NCBI RefSeq assembly: GCF_900108855.1
Contig: NZ_FNXY01000001.1
Span: 620,001 to 684,000 of the forward strand
Reading direction: 5' to 3'
Length of the DNA: 64,000 nucleotides
Origin: Dyadobacter koreensis
GTDB taxonomy: Bacteria; Bacteroidota; Bacteroidia; Cytophagales; Spirosomataceae
Under the pieces are notes generated by a model. The model was not told where the DNA came from, ran no database searches, and saw nothing but the letters and a program-made list of their open reading frames with translations. Below, in pieces: positions 44,573 to 53,261 of the stretch. Numbering within the stretch: position 1 is the first letter of the stretch; each line of letters opens with the position of its first letter. Made by a program: the position numbers and the translations under genes.

Positions 44573-45067
44573 ATGTCCAGCGCATTCAAAATAGTGTTAC
44601 TTGCCATACTTATTTTTCTTGGCAAAGCAGAACAGGCACATGCCCAAAAAGGTCCTTCAACCAAATATAAATGCATGATCCAAATGACCAATTATGCCGG
44701 AGAAGGCGCCTATATTGTCATTTCACTTATCGATCCAAAAGGAGCGTATGAAAAGACTCTTTATGTGATGGGTCCTGATAAAAAATGGTATAAGAGCCTG
44801 AAAGAGTGGGATAAGTTCAGAACAAAAAAACCAGCCAATATCAGCGCGATAACAGGTGCTTCCATCACTGGCGGCGACCGCAGCGTCAACACAATCGAAA
44901 TAGAAAACTCTAAAGTAAATAGTGGCTACAAAATTAGATTTGAAAGCGCTGTTGAGGACAAAGAATACCACACCAAGGATGTTGAGATCCCACTTACCAC
45001 AGAGGGACTTTCATCAAAAAGTGATGGAAGCGGTTTTATCCGCTATGTTCGTTTTAGTGCCAACTAA
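44573..45067 (+). CDS. DUF2271-type exported protein (paralogue)
   Basis: 164 residues with a signal peptide ending 'EQAHAQ'. Core motifs 'YKCMIQMTNYAGEGAYIVIS', 'GAYEKTLYVMG' and 'GSGFIRYVRFS' match the copy at 3927-4412 closely. Here the gene is directly followed (11 bases) by a PepSY-flavodoxin reductase, which is the usual company of DUF2271. This supports a role next to the reductase in the periplasm. Confidence 0.85.
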   Translation: MSSAFKIVLLAILIFLGKAEQAHAQKGPSTKYKCMIQMTNYAGEGAYIVISLIDPKGAYEKTLYVMGPDKKWYKSLKEWDKFRTKKPANISAITGASITGGDRSVNTIEIENSKVNSGYKIRFESAVEDKEYHTKDVEIPLTTEGLSSKSDGSGFIRYVRFSAN

Positions 45068-45078
45068 GCCTTTATCTT

Positions 45079-47274
45079 ATGACGATTTCAATATGGAGAT
45101 ACAGCCACTTAGCACTGGCTGTATCTTCTTTTCTTTTCCTTGCACTGGCATCGCTGACGGGCATTATTCTCGCTTTTCAACCTATATCGGAAAAAATACA
45201 GCCCTACCGCTCTGAAAATTTCGATCAAGCAGACCTGTCCCAGGTATTGCCGGTCCTGCGTAGTAAATATCCAGGAATAACAGACATCTCCGTGGATGCG
45301 AATGAATTTATTCTTGTTAACGGCAGCGATGAAAAAGGCGAAAAGCTTTCTGTCTACGTCGATCCGCTTACTGGAAAAATACTGGGCACGGCGGGAGAAA
45401 AAAATGAATTTTTTGAATGGGTGACAGGCCTTCACCGTTCGCTGTTTTTACACGAAGCCGGAAGATTTGTGGTTGGTTTAACAGCTTTTTTGTTGGTACT
45501 GATCACCATCTCAGGCATCATACTCATCCTCCAGCGTCAGCGCGGCGTCAAACGTTTTTTTGCAAAAATACAACGGGATCATTTCGCGCAGTATTACCAT
45601 GTTGTGACCGGAAGGCTTTCGCTCATCCCAATTCTGATTCTGGCCCTTACCGGGACTTTCCTTTCGCTCGAACGTTTCGGACTTTTTAATACAACTTTTA
45701 AATCGCAGGAAATTGATTTTGACGCTTTAAAATCGGGACCGCCTGCAAACATCTCCGATTTTGCGATCTTCAAAAAAACCAAAGTATCTCAGCTACAATC
45801 CATCGAATTTCCATTTTCCCAGGATGTCGAAGACTTTTACACTTTGAAACTTAAAGACCGGGAGCTTACCGTGAATCAGATCACCGGAGAGGTGATTACC
45901 CAGACCGCATATCCGCTCCCGCTGATCATCAGTAAGCTTAGCCTTAATCTGCACACAGGCCGGGCTGATGGGATCTGGGCCGCGGTGCTGGCTTTGGCCT
46001 CGGCTAACATCCTTTTCTTTATCTACTCCGGATTTACCATTACGCTTAGGCGTAGATCAAACCGGATTAAAAATAAATTCAAAGCGGACCAAAGTGAATT
46101 TATCATTCTGGTTGGCTCAGAAAACGGAAGCACTTTTTATTTTGCCAGCGCGATTCATCAGCAGCTGATTGCAGCCGGGAAAACGGCCTACCTGACTGAG
46201 CTAAACAGCTATACCCATTATGCGGCGGCAAAACACATTATTGTAATGACTGCAACCTACGGGCTGGGAGATGCCCCGACCAATGCCGCTGGCTTCCAGG
46301 CTAAATTGATAAAATATCCACAAACGGGACCTATCGATTTTTCAGTCGTTGGATTTGGATCTCATGCTTATCCTGATTTCTGCAAATTTGCTTTTGAAGT
46401 AAATAATTTACTAGCACAGCAGCCCTGGGCATCTCCCCTGCTTGAAATCTATACGGTAAACGATAAATCGCCTGAGCAGTTTAACCAGTGGGCAGCCGAC
46501 TGGTCACAACATGCAGAAGTGCCTACAACGCTTTCCGCAGGTCCTCTCAAACCAAGACAACAGCGTAAACAGCCAATGCTCGTTATGAACACTACACAAG
46601 TTCATTCGAACGGAGAAGCTTTTCTGATCCGCTTTAGACCTAAACGCAGACAAAAATTTTCTTCGGGTGATCTTCTGGCGATCTATCCGGCAGCGGATCA
46701 TCGGGAAAGGCTTTACTCGATTGGAAAAATCGGTAAGGAGATTCAGCTCAGCGTGAAGCTTCATGCCAATGGGCTTGGTTCTACTTATCTTGCTCGTCTT
46801 AAAGCAGGTGATTCAATTCAAGCTTGTCTTCTGCAAAACCCTGATTTTCACCTCCCGCCAAACGTTCCAGCAGTATTAATGATCTGTAATGGAACCGGTA
46901 TTGCGCCATTTCTGGGTATGATTGACCAACTTTCCCCAAAAACCAATGCCCATCTTTACTGTGGCTTTCGCGGGGAAGCTTCTTTCCAACTTTATAAGCA
47001 GGCTCTTGAAGAAAGCAGGACCAGCAATAAATTAAACGGGCTTCATATCGCATACTCACGTGAAGGAAGAAAGGAATATGTAAAAGATATGCTGGAAAGA
47101 GACCGTTCTCTGATTGCAGACGTACTGGTATCAAAGGGCGTTATCATGCTTTGCGGCTCGCTGTCCATGCAAAATAATGTCAGCACGCTATTGGAGCAAG
47201 TTTGCCAGAACCAACTTGGTAAGAGCCTGAGTTATTATCAGTCCAGAAGTCAGGTTCTTATGGATTGTTATTAA
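45079..47274 (+). CDS. PepSY-domain membrane flavoreductase (sulfite reductase flavoprotein-like)
   Basis: 731 residues. The N-terminal part is a PepSY-associated membrane region with helices near 8-33, 130-155, 178-200 and 300-325 and periplasmic PepSY segments ('VYVDPLTGKILG'). A cytoplasmic flavodoxin-like domain begins at about 345 ('FIILVGSENGSTFYFASAIH'). An FAD-binding reductase module follows ('RLYSIGKI') and an NAD(P) site ('VLMICNGTGIAPFLGMI', 'VIMLCGSLSMQNNV'). It carries electrons from NADPH through FAD and FMN across the inner membrane, probably to reduce ferric chelates or flavin in the periplasm (family knowledge plus inference). Last gene of the operon. Confidence 0.9.
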   Translation: MTISIWRYSHLALAVSSFLFLALASLTGIILAFQPISEKIQPYRSENFDQADLSQVLPVLRSKYPGITDISVDANEFILVNGSDEKGEKLSVYVDPLTGKILGTAGEKNEFFEWVTGLHRSLFLHEAGRFVVGLTAFLLVLITISGIILILQRQRGVKRFFAKIQRDHFAQYYHVVTGRLSLIPILILALTGTFLSLERFGLFNTTFKSQEIDFDALKSGPPANISDFAIFKKTKVSQLQSIEFPFSQDVEDFYTLKLKDRELTVNQITGEVITQTAYPLPLIISKLSLNLHTGRADGIWAAVLALASANILFFIYSGFTITLRRRSNRIKNKFKADQSEFIILVGSENGSTFYFASAIHQQLIAAGKTAYLTELNSYTHYAAAKHIIVMTATYGLGDAPTNAAGFQAKLIKYPQTGPIDFSVVGFGSHAYPDFCKFAFEVNNLLAQQPWASPLLEIYTVNDKSPEQFNQWAADWSQHAEVPTTLSAGPLKPRQQRKQPMLVMNTTQVHSNGEAFLIRFRPKRRQKFSSGDLLAIYPAADHRERLYSIGKIGKEIQLSVKLHANGLGSTYLARLKAGDSIQACLLQNPDFHLPPNVPAVLMICNGTGIAPFLGMIDQLSPKTNAHLYCGFRGEASFQLYKQALEESRTSNKLNGLHIAYSREGRKEYVKDMLERDRSLIADVLVSKGVIMLCGSLSMQNNVSTLLEQVCQNQLGKSLSYYQSRSQVLMDCY

Positions 47275-47400
47275 TATAACAGCGTTAAAAAAGGTAATCA
47301 ATCATATCAAAAGGAGTTGCACGGAGATGATTTCAGCCCATGGATTTCGTTTGGGCCTTTTCTGTCGACCTGAAATGATGACTACGTCAATTAAATTGCG

Positions 47401-47919
47401 TTAAAATGATTCACATAATTGCGAAATAGCAGCCATTGCTGACAGGTTGATTCTGGGAATTTCAATCTGTTTAATTTGAGCAAGAGATAAGCTATTGACA
47501 TTAGGATATGCCTTTGATAATTCAGAAAACAGCCCCCGCAACTTATAAATTTTCAAAACCTGCTCGATCAACGGACTATCCCGAAGATCCATTGGACTTA
47601 TTCTGACAAAATTGGCCGTATGGATCACTGTTTTTGCCGATTGAAAGCGCGCGATCTTACCTAGCTGCTTCGGACTCGTGCGGTGCGCGAAGACCAGGTC
47701 ATCCTTTTTTAATTTATATTTAACAATTTCTCTTTCCGAAATTTTCATAAACTTCGGTTCACTTATCTCAATACTGCCTTCGTTGATATGATCGATCAGA
47801 AGCACTTCGTTTAAGTAATCTTCGGGATAATCAAATGTGCGGTACGGACATCCCGTGCTTACATGCGCTATATTTTCCAGAGGCGTAAGCTCCCATTCGG
47901 CGGGCCAGAACGAATTCAT
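47401..47919 (-). CDS. Solitary HsdS-like half (type I restriction specificity TRD)
   Basis: 172 residues. The layout resembles one target-recognition domain of a type I restriction specificity subunit: opening 'WPAEWELTPLENIAHVSTGC', a middle 'KMKISEREIVKYKLKKDDLV'-like strand region (here 'FMKISEREIVKYKLKKDDLV'), 'FVRISPMDLRDSPLIEQVLK' and a closing 'SLSLAQIKQIEIPRI' just before where the coiled coil would start. A complete HsdS has two such halves and about 400 residues. There is no hsdM or hsdR here, so it is either a remnant or a solitary regulator-like protein. Function unknown. Confidence 0.6.
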   Translation of the reverse strand: MNSFWPAEWELTPLENIAHVSTGCPYRTFDYPEDYLNEVLLIDHINEGSIEISEPKFMKISEREIVKYKLKKDDLVFAHRTSPKQLGKIARFQSAKTVIHTANFVRISPMDLRDSPLIEQVLKIYKLRGLFSELSKAYPNVNSLSLAQIKQIEIPRINLSAMAAISQLCESF

Positions 47920-48044
47920 AGACTTGCGATGATTGATATCGCTGACAATATTTCAAATTCATCAGCCATTAAAAAATCAAAGTCACCGAATGACATCTTT
48001 CCGGGTTTAAAACCTGGATTTTGCCGCTGGAACTTCTTTTTACA

Positions 48045-48800
48045 TTACTTTCCTAACCAATACTTAAAAGAAACGATCCGGTCAAGGCTGACAAAAAGTT
48101 CGTCTTTAAATGCCGGTTGAAGATCGACTTTAAGCTTTCCTGTCGAATAAGTAAAAACAGAACGCACAGCATTCATCGACACGATAACCGAACGGTTCAC
48201 ACGGAAAAACTGCCTGGGATCCAACAGTTCTATCAGAGCTGAAAGGCTATAATCAAGTGCATAGTGCCTGCTATCCACAGTGATCAGGAAAGTCGCTTTC
48301 TGTTCGTACGAAAAATACGCGATTTGCTCTGTGGGAATACTCAAAAGTCTGGAACCGACCGCCACCATAAAGCGGTCTTTGTAACCAGTTGGGGCGATCT
48401 GCTGCTCTTTTGGATAAGCTGGCTCTGATTTCTGATACGAAGTAACCTTTTTATATTTATCCATGGCAGCGCACAGCTCTTCATAGTCAACCGGTTTGAG
48501 AAGATAATCGATACTGAAGCTCTTAAAGGCTTTCAAACTATATTCGCTGTAGGCTGTCGTAAAAATGACCGGCATAGGAAAATCAAGCTTTTCCAGAATC
48601 GAAAAACCCAGATCATCATCCAGATGAATGTCTAAAAATAATAAATCCGGAGCGGTAAAGTCAGGTTTAGCAAAATAGGCCAGCGTTTTTTCTACCGAGG
48701 AAAAACAACCCAGCACCTCAACAGACGCATCATATCTTTCCAGCATATGAACCAGACGCTGGGCTGTGGGACTTTCATCTTCAACAATCAAAACTCTCAT
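48045..48800 (-). CDS. LytTR-type response regulator
   Basis: 251 residues. Receiver domain 1-115 with phospho-acceptor D57 ('LLFLDIHLDDD') and the acidic pair in 'IVEDESPTA'; C-terminal LytTR DNA-binding domain from about 145 ('FFRVNRSVIVSMNAVRSVF'). Its start overlaps the stop of the upstream kinase by 4 bases (ATGA), so the pair is translationally coupled. The regulated genes are not evident. Confidence 0.93.
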   Translation of the reverse strand: MRVLIVEDESPTAQRLVHMLERYDASVEVLGCFSSVEKTLAYFAKPDFTAPDLLFLDIHLDDDLGFSILEKLDFPMPVIFTTAYSEYSLKAFKSFSIDYLLKPVDYEELCAAMDKYKKVTSYQKSEPAYPKEQQIAPTGYKDRFMVAVGSRLLSIPTEQIAYFSYEQKATFLITVDSRHYALDYSLSALIELLDPRQFFRVNRSVIVSMNAVRSVFTYSTGKLKVDLQPAFKDELFVSLDRIVSFKYWLGK

Positions 48801-49900
48801 GTAAGCAGCGGGATTTTCACTCTGAATATATCTGTTGTGTTTTCAATAATAACCGGTGTTTTGGATAGTAATGCATAACGATTTCTAATGTTTCTAAGTC
48901 CTGTCCCTGTTGAGTAAACGTCAGCAGGCCGAAGTTTGATCACGTTACTGACAACCAGATAGGGCTCTTGAATTTGAACGGATATAATCAGGGGACATTC
49001 CTTAGACATCTGATTGTGCTTAATGGCGTTCTCGATCAGCAGCTGTAAGGTCAAAGGAGCGATCACATATCGCTTGTTCTGATACTCCGAGATTTCAACA
49101 TTCACTTCGAATTTGCCTTTAAACCGTGCTTCGAGGAGAAACAGATAGGATTCTATAAAGTCGAGTTCTTTTTTAAGCGGGATTGCATCCATACCTGACT
49201 GTTCTAGAATATGGCGATAAGATGCTGATAACCGGTTAACAAATTTTACGGATTGAGAAGCGTCTGATTCGATCAGCGAGGCCAGGATACTAAAATTATT
49301 AAAAAGAAAATGAGGACTAAGCTGATTTTTTAAGGCGATCAACTGGGCCTGCATACGTTCTCTTTCAAGCATTTCGGCATTAAGGCGGATCTGCTGCAAG
49401 TTTAAGTGAATCCTTCGGTTGGCAATCAGTAAAAAGGTAGCCAGCATAGCCATGACCGTAAGACCTGTGTTTGACTTTGACTTTTGTCGTAAATAGAAAA
49501 GATTCTTTTCTGCCTCTGATCTGACAACGGACAGATCAAAATATTTCAAAAATATTTGTTCCATCTTGATCCAGAAAAAAATAAAAAAAAAGTTAAAGCC
49601 AACTGCCAATATCCCTCCAATTAAAAAGGTGGTCAGATTGATTGGTAATCTGAATGAAAGTTTCTCAGACAATAATTGAACTACAAACTGAATATATTCG
49701 ATGATATTGATCCAGACCCTGAAAAACAGAATGTTAAGAACTAGCTCGACTACCCAGAAAGGCAGCTTGTTTTGCACTATCAGGATAGTGATCTGAGGAT
49801 TGCTGACGTAGATTCGGATAGGCAAATAAATCGCGACGATACTCAATGCGAGCTGCCACTTTTCCTTACTGCTTATCTGAAATGTTGAATCAGCCGGCAT
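48797..49900 (-). CDS. LytS-type (His_kinase) sensor kinase
   Basis: 367 residues. Four hydrophobic segments in the first 165 residues form the membrane sensor, followed by a coiled linker and the His_kinase domain with phospho-acceptor H197 ('QLSPHFLFNNFSILA') and an N-box ('ENAIKHNQMS', about 290). The C-terminal ATP-binding lobe includes 'TGTGLRNIRNRYALL'. Pairs with the downstream LytTR regulator. The first gene of the two-gene operon. Confidence 0.93.
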   Translation of the reverse strand: MPADSTFQISSKEKWQLALSIVAIYLPIRIYVSNPQITILIVQNKLPFWVVELVLNILFFRVWINIIEYIQFVVQLLSEKLSFRLPINLTTFLIGGILAVGFNFFFIFFWIKMEQIFLKYFDLSVVRSEAEKNLFYLRQKSKSNTGLTVMAMLATFLLIANRRIHLNLQQIRLNAEMLERERMQAQLIALKNQLSPHFLFNNFSILASLIESDASQSVKFVNRLSASYRHILEQSGMDAIPLKKELDFIESYLFLLEARFKGKFEVNVEISEYQNKRYVIAPLTLQLLIENAIKHNQMSKECPLIISVQIQEPYLVVSNVIKLRPADVYSTGTGLRNIRNRYALLSKTPVIIENTTDIFRVKIPLLT

Positions 49901-49968
49901 ATACCTGATTTTTAAACAAAGACAATATTAATAACACGGCGGCAAATTCAAACTATAAGGTGCCACAC

Positions 49969-50604
49969 TTATTTAAAACTTATCACTTCCGGAGTTCTGC
50001 CAACAAGCTCATGCAGCGCCATCAGGCGGTTCTTTTGACCCGATATCTGCCAAACCACAGTTAAGCGGTCGTTGTCTTTACTCAATTGCATTTGCTGCAG
50101 GACGACTCCAAACCTTCTTAGTTTTTCTTCCAGGCAACCAATTTGGTCAAAATCAGGATTTCTGAAAGTCACGCTAAGCATCTGCTGATTTTTCATACCC
50201 CCGATAAGCTTTTCGATGTGATTTGCCAGCAGCAAAATTCCCAATGTTAGCATTGTAAATATCAACGCGAGCGTATGATAGCCAATACCCGTGGTCATTC
50301 CGATGGCGGCCGATGTCCAGATCACTGCGGCTGTGGTAAGTCCGAACACAGAAAATTGATCTTTGAAAATGACGCCTGCACCGATAAATCCTATGCCGGT
50401 AATAATATTTGCAGATATCCTGTCGTCTGAATCAGCGCCATGCTGCGAGACGATTGTAAAAATCGTCGATCCCAGTGTAATCAAAACAATAGTTCTAAAA
50501 CCGGCCGATTTATTTTTATACTCCCGCTCAAATCCGATAATCCCGCCGCATATAATGGACATGAGCATACTAACCAGATCGTTCGATTCAATTGCGAAAT
50601 CCAT
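49969..50604 (-). CDS. MgtC/SapB family membrane protein
   Basis: 211 residues. Four or so N-terminal membrane helices with the family's 'CGGIIGFEREYKNKSAGFRT' and 'GIGFIGAGVIFKD' motifs, then a C-terminal cytoplasmic ACT-like domain (from about 140). MgtC proteins influence magnesium and membrane-potential homeostasis and acid or phosphate stress. Followed by the kinase pair on the same strand with a 68-base gap; co-transcription is possible but not shown. Confidence 0.9.
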   Translation of the reverse strand: MDFAIESNDLVSMLMSIICGGIIGFEREYKNKSAGFRTIVLITLGSTIFTIVSQHGADSDDRISANIITGIGFIGAGVIFKDQFSVFGLTTAAVIWTSAAIGMTTGIGYHTLALIFTMLTLGILLLANHIEKLIGGMKNQQMLSVTFRNPDFDQIGCLEEKLRRFGVVLQQMQLSKDNDRLTVVWQISGQKNRLMALHELVGRTPEVISFK

Positions 50605-50741
50605 ATTTTAACTTATTTACTGTTTAAATCAATATGGTTACATATTACATTTGACTTTACAAAAATGTTGTGCCATGCGGCTAATGCTCATATTTGATCA
50701 GAACTTGCGAACTTTGAATTTTAAAAAAATTGCATGCAAAT

Positions 50742-50781
50742 AAAAAAGACAGCACTTCGAAAAACTGTCCAAAGTGCTGTC
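50742..50781 (-). terminator. Intrinsic terminator of the SYLF gene
   Basis: Perfect 10-base arms (50748-50757, GACAGCACTT, and 50772-50781) with a 14-base loop. On the minus strand it is followed by TTTTTTA. It lies 20 bases after the stop codon. Confidence 0.88.
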
Positions 50782-50800
50782 CCCAAAATGAGCTTAGTTG

Positions 50801-51484
50801 TTATTTGAAATTTCCCAACTTCTCTTTCAAATCAGCAACCAGCTCCGAGTCGCTGTTTGACGAGGTAAGGATCGTATTTGCATCCGGAGAATTACCGTAA
50901 AATTCATTGTTCGCCTTCGTATCCACGGCAAGCGCTGCACCATTCAGTGTGATACCTGCGAACAAACCTTTACTACGGGAATATGAGTACACTTCCGCCT
51001 CCAGCTTGTAATCGGTTTGCGCCGAGGAGCTGCGCCCGACCGGCCCAGCCGCCACCGACAGGTCGCCGCCTAAAGTAAAGCTGCCCTTCCCAATCTCGGT
51101 AAGCGTTTTACTATTTTTAAATACGAGCACCAGGTCGGTCGCCTGCACGCCAATTTGAGCGCCTACACTTCCTCCCGTTATAGTTACAAAGACAGGATCG
51201 CTCCACTGACCATTTTTATTTTTGATCATTGCCACACCCTTCCCATGCTTTCCTCCTATCATTAATCCCGCATTAATCATTTTCGGCACAATGATAATAC
51301 CCTGTGAAAGCGAAAGCAGCTGCGCTGGAATATTTTCTTTCATCTGACTGAAATCATTTAAAACTGCGATGGAGGCCTTTAATTTTTCTTGCTCGCGATC
51401 CTGAGCCAAGGCACTGCTGACAACTGCAATACTAAAGATGAAGCTTAACTTCCATAATTTGATCCACAATTTTTTCTTAAGCAT
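50801..51484 (-). CDS. SYLF-domain (Ysc84-like) exported protein
   Basis: 227 residues from the ATG at 51484, chosen because it opens the signal peptide 'MLKKKLWIKLWKLSFIFSIA'; an ATG 15 codons upstream is less likely. The mature part is a SYLF/Ysc84 lipid-binding domain: 'GIIIVPKMINAGLMIGGKHG', 'FVTITGGSVGAQIGVQATDL' and 'SVAAGPVGRSSSAQTD', closing with 'YSRSKGLFAGITLNGAAL'. Known SYLF proteins bind phosphoinositides or other lipids; bacterial ones are exported and of unknown purpose. Monocistronic with a strong terminator. Confidence 0.9.
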   Translation of the reverse strand: MLKKKLWIKLWKLSFIFSIAVVSSALAQDREQEKLKASIAVLNDFSQMKENIPAQLLSLSQGIIIVPKMINAGLMIGGKHGKGVAMIKNKNGQWSDPVFVTITGGSVGAQIGVQATDLVLVFKNSKTLTEIGKGSFTLGGDLSVAAGPVGRSSSAQTDYKLEAEVYSYSRSKGLFAGITLNGAALAVDTKANNEFYGNSPDANTILTSSNSDSELVADLKEKLGNFK

Positions 51485-51666
51485 AGTTTTTTCGTGCTGG
51501 TTAAATGAATGCCGCATAATGAATAACACAAATCAAAAGTGCGGTCTGACTAATGCAAAAACTATCATGCCCGCAAAAATATTGTGCTAGTCTAATTGGC
51601 CTGAGAAAGATGTACGCAAAAGTAAGGTCAAAAGTCCCGTCAAAGACTTGTAGAAAATCCATATCT

Positions 51667-51684
51667 TATAACTATTTAGTTATA
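51667..51684. promoter_or_regulatory. 18-bp palindrome, AT-rich
   Basis: TATAACTA-TT-TAGTTATA, perfect 8-2-8. The element ATAACTATTT inside it (51668-51677) recurs at 51767-51776 and 51911-51920, the last at the predicted start of transcription. Confidence 0.5.
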
Positions 51685-51872
51685 CACAAAGCTGTAAGGT
51701 TAAAAAAAAACCAAATAATATTTCTTCCAAATAAGACAAATACCTCAGCAAGTAAAATGAAATAATATAACTATTTAAATAATTATACTTCTGATTCTAT
51801 GATGTTTAAAAATGAAACGATTTTTTATAAACCATTGATAAACAAAACATGTTGTAGTTTCAGATACAAATA

Positions 51873-51903
51873 TTTGAGCTATTAAAAGGAACAGCTATAT
51901 TTG
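51873..51903 (+). promoter_or_regulatory. Canonical Bacteroidota promoter
   Basis: TTTG at 51873-51876, a 19-base spacer, then TATATTTG at 51896-51903. This is an exact TTTG-N19-TAnnTTTG match. Transcription would start near 51910, giving a leader of about 155 bases before the gene at 52068. Confidence 0.75.
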
Positions 51904-52067
51904 CATCAACATAACTATTTCAATAGACTTAAAATAATGTTTAATCAGAATGATTGGATAAAAATGCAGAAATCAGCGCGGACGGATATATATCAGAATT
52001 GAATTTTACCAATACCTTATAGTATCCGCTTCAATCGCTTCTGTATCTGAATTATTCACAGACAACA

Positions 52068-52493
52068 ATGATCATGACAAAACAATCAAAACATAAAAAA
52101 GGAAACGCACTGCTGAATTTGAAAAATTCTTTCAAAAATTTGCTATCAGGTGATTCAGCAGCGTCAAAGTCTTATGAAGTTTCAGAAAACCGTTACTCGG
52201 TTCTGTATAAACTAAAATCCCAATACCATCACGTGGGTTGCTCCTCCCAGGCACAGGCACAATCAACGCTCAGTACGTTGATGACAGACGAAAACCGTAT
52301 ACCTGTGGGAATTTATGATGCTAAAACAGACTTATTTGAATGGGAAATCGTAGGTCAATATTTTCATAGCCAGGATCCGATCAGCGAACAGCGTCGTCGC
52401 CTGGACGAAGTGTTGACTATTGCGCGCGCTCTTCGCCGGAGAGATTCCAGCTGGCAACCCGGCTACCTTCAAAAACCTGGCTTTTTTGCATAA
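52068..52493 (+). CDS. Hypothetical 141-residue protein
   Basis: Not recognised. 141 residues, no signal peptide or membrane helix. Basic N-terminus ('TKQSKHKKGNALLNLKNSFK') and a central 'SVLYKLKSQYHHVGCSSQAQ', with 'VGIYDAKTDLFEWEIVGQYF' in the middle. The C-terminal helix is Arg-rich ('SEQRRRLDEVLTIARALRRR'). Probably a small cytoplasmic protein of Bacteroidota-limited distribution. It has its own strong promoter with a long leader and a strong terminator, so it is likely well expressed on its own. A second in-frame ATG two codons later is also possible. Confidence 0.7.
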   Translation: MIMTKQSKHKKGNALLNLKNSFKNLLSGDSAASKSYEVSENRYSVLYKLKSQYHHVGCSSQAQAQSTLSTLMTDENRIPVGIYDAKTDLFEWEIVGQYFHSQDPISEQRRRLDEVLTIARALRRRDSSWQPGYLQKPGFFA

Positions 52494-52498
52494 TTGCT

Positions 52499-52541
52499 AT
52501 GGGGCGATCAGACAAGTAAATGCTGATCGCCCCATGTTTTT
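52499..52541 (+). terminator. Intrinsic terminator after the 141-residue gene
   Basis: Perfect 13-base arms (52499-52511, ATGGGGCGATCAG, and 52523-52535) with an 11-base loop, then G and TTTTT. The T-run ends at the stop codon of the convergent NarL-type gene. Confidence 0.9.
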
Positions 52542-53176
52542 CAGGAATACAATCTTACTTTTCGTAAAAACTCCAGCTCATCTTTGACATTCAACTTTTC
52601 ATAAATACGTCGTTTGTAAGTACTAACCGTATTTTCTTTGAGTTTCATGATGGCTGCAATTTCTTTGTTCCATTTACTTTGGCTCATAAGCTGCATTATT
52701 TGCAGCTCTTTGACCGAAAGGCCATAGTTTTTAAAACCGTCTTCGGTGTAGGAAGCCGATCCAACATAATTTAGCAGCATCTCCTGCACGCCGCTACTGG
52801 CATATTTTCTTTTTTTCAGCAGTACTTTCCATGCAAGCTTAAAATCTTCCACGCGGGCCGTTTTTGACAAAAACCCATCTGCCCCCGCTTTTAGAAATGG
52901 GAGTGCATAAATTGTTTCATCGTGGGCAGAATAAATAAATATTATAATATTCTTTTGCTTTTCGCGGATAAGCTCGATCATTTTAACATTCTCACTTCCC
53001 GGAATATTTATATCAAGAATAACCATATCAAATTGCCGCTGCTCCAAAATTGACAACCCTTGGGGGAAAGAGTCGGCTTCATAAAAGTGCACTGAAGTAT
53101 CAAGCTCTGAAACAATGGTACGTATGCCTAACCTGATGAGGGTAAAATCGTCAATTATTAAAAGATTCATATACAA
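52541..53176 (-). CDS. NarL/LuxR-type response regulator
   Basis: 211 residues. Receiver domain with acidic residues in 'LLIIDDFTLIRLG', D55 ('MVILDINIPGS') and Lys in 'GFLSKTARVED'. C-terminal LuxR helix-turn-helix from about 150: 'YGLSVKELQIMQLMSQSKWN' and 'KEIAAIMKLKENTVSTYKRR'. No kinase adjacent. It is the gene next to a T9SS-secreted protein gene but in a separate transcript by spacing (85 bases). Confidence 0.92.
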   Translation of the reverse strand: MYMNLLIIDDFTLIRLGIRTIVSELDTSVHFYEADSFPQGLSILEQRQFDMVILDINIPGSENVKMIELIREKQKNIIIFIYSAHDETIYALPFLKAGADGFLSKTARVEDFKLAWKVLLKKRKYASSGVQEMLLNYVGSASYTEDGFKNYGLSVKELQIMQLMSQSKWNKEIAAIMKLKENTVSTYKRRIYEKLNVKDELEFLRKVRLYS

Positions 53177-53261
53177 AACTAGGCTTTAATACTGAAAACA
53201 TGAAAGGGCAGCCCTCCCCTAAAGGAAGAGCGCCCTGTTTTTTATCAGAAATCAGTTTTAA

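Larger units (their letters stand above)
51485..52067. other. AT-rich intergenic region with repeated elements
   Basis: About 580 bases between divergent genes. Holds three copies of ATAACTATTT, one inside a perfect dyad, and a canonical promoter for the next gene. No supported ORF. Confidence 0.5.
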
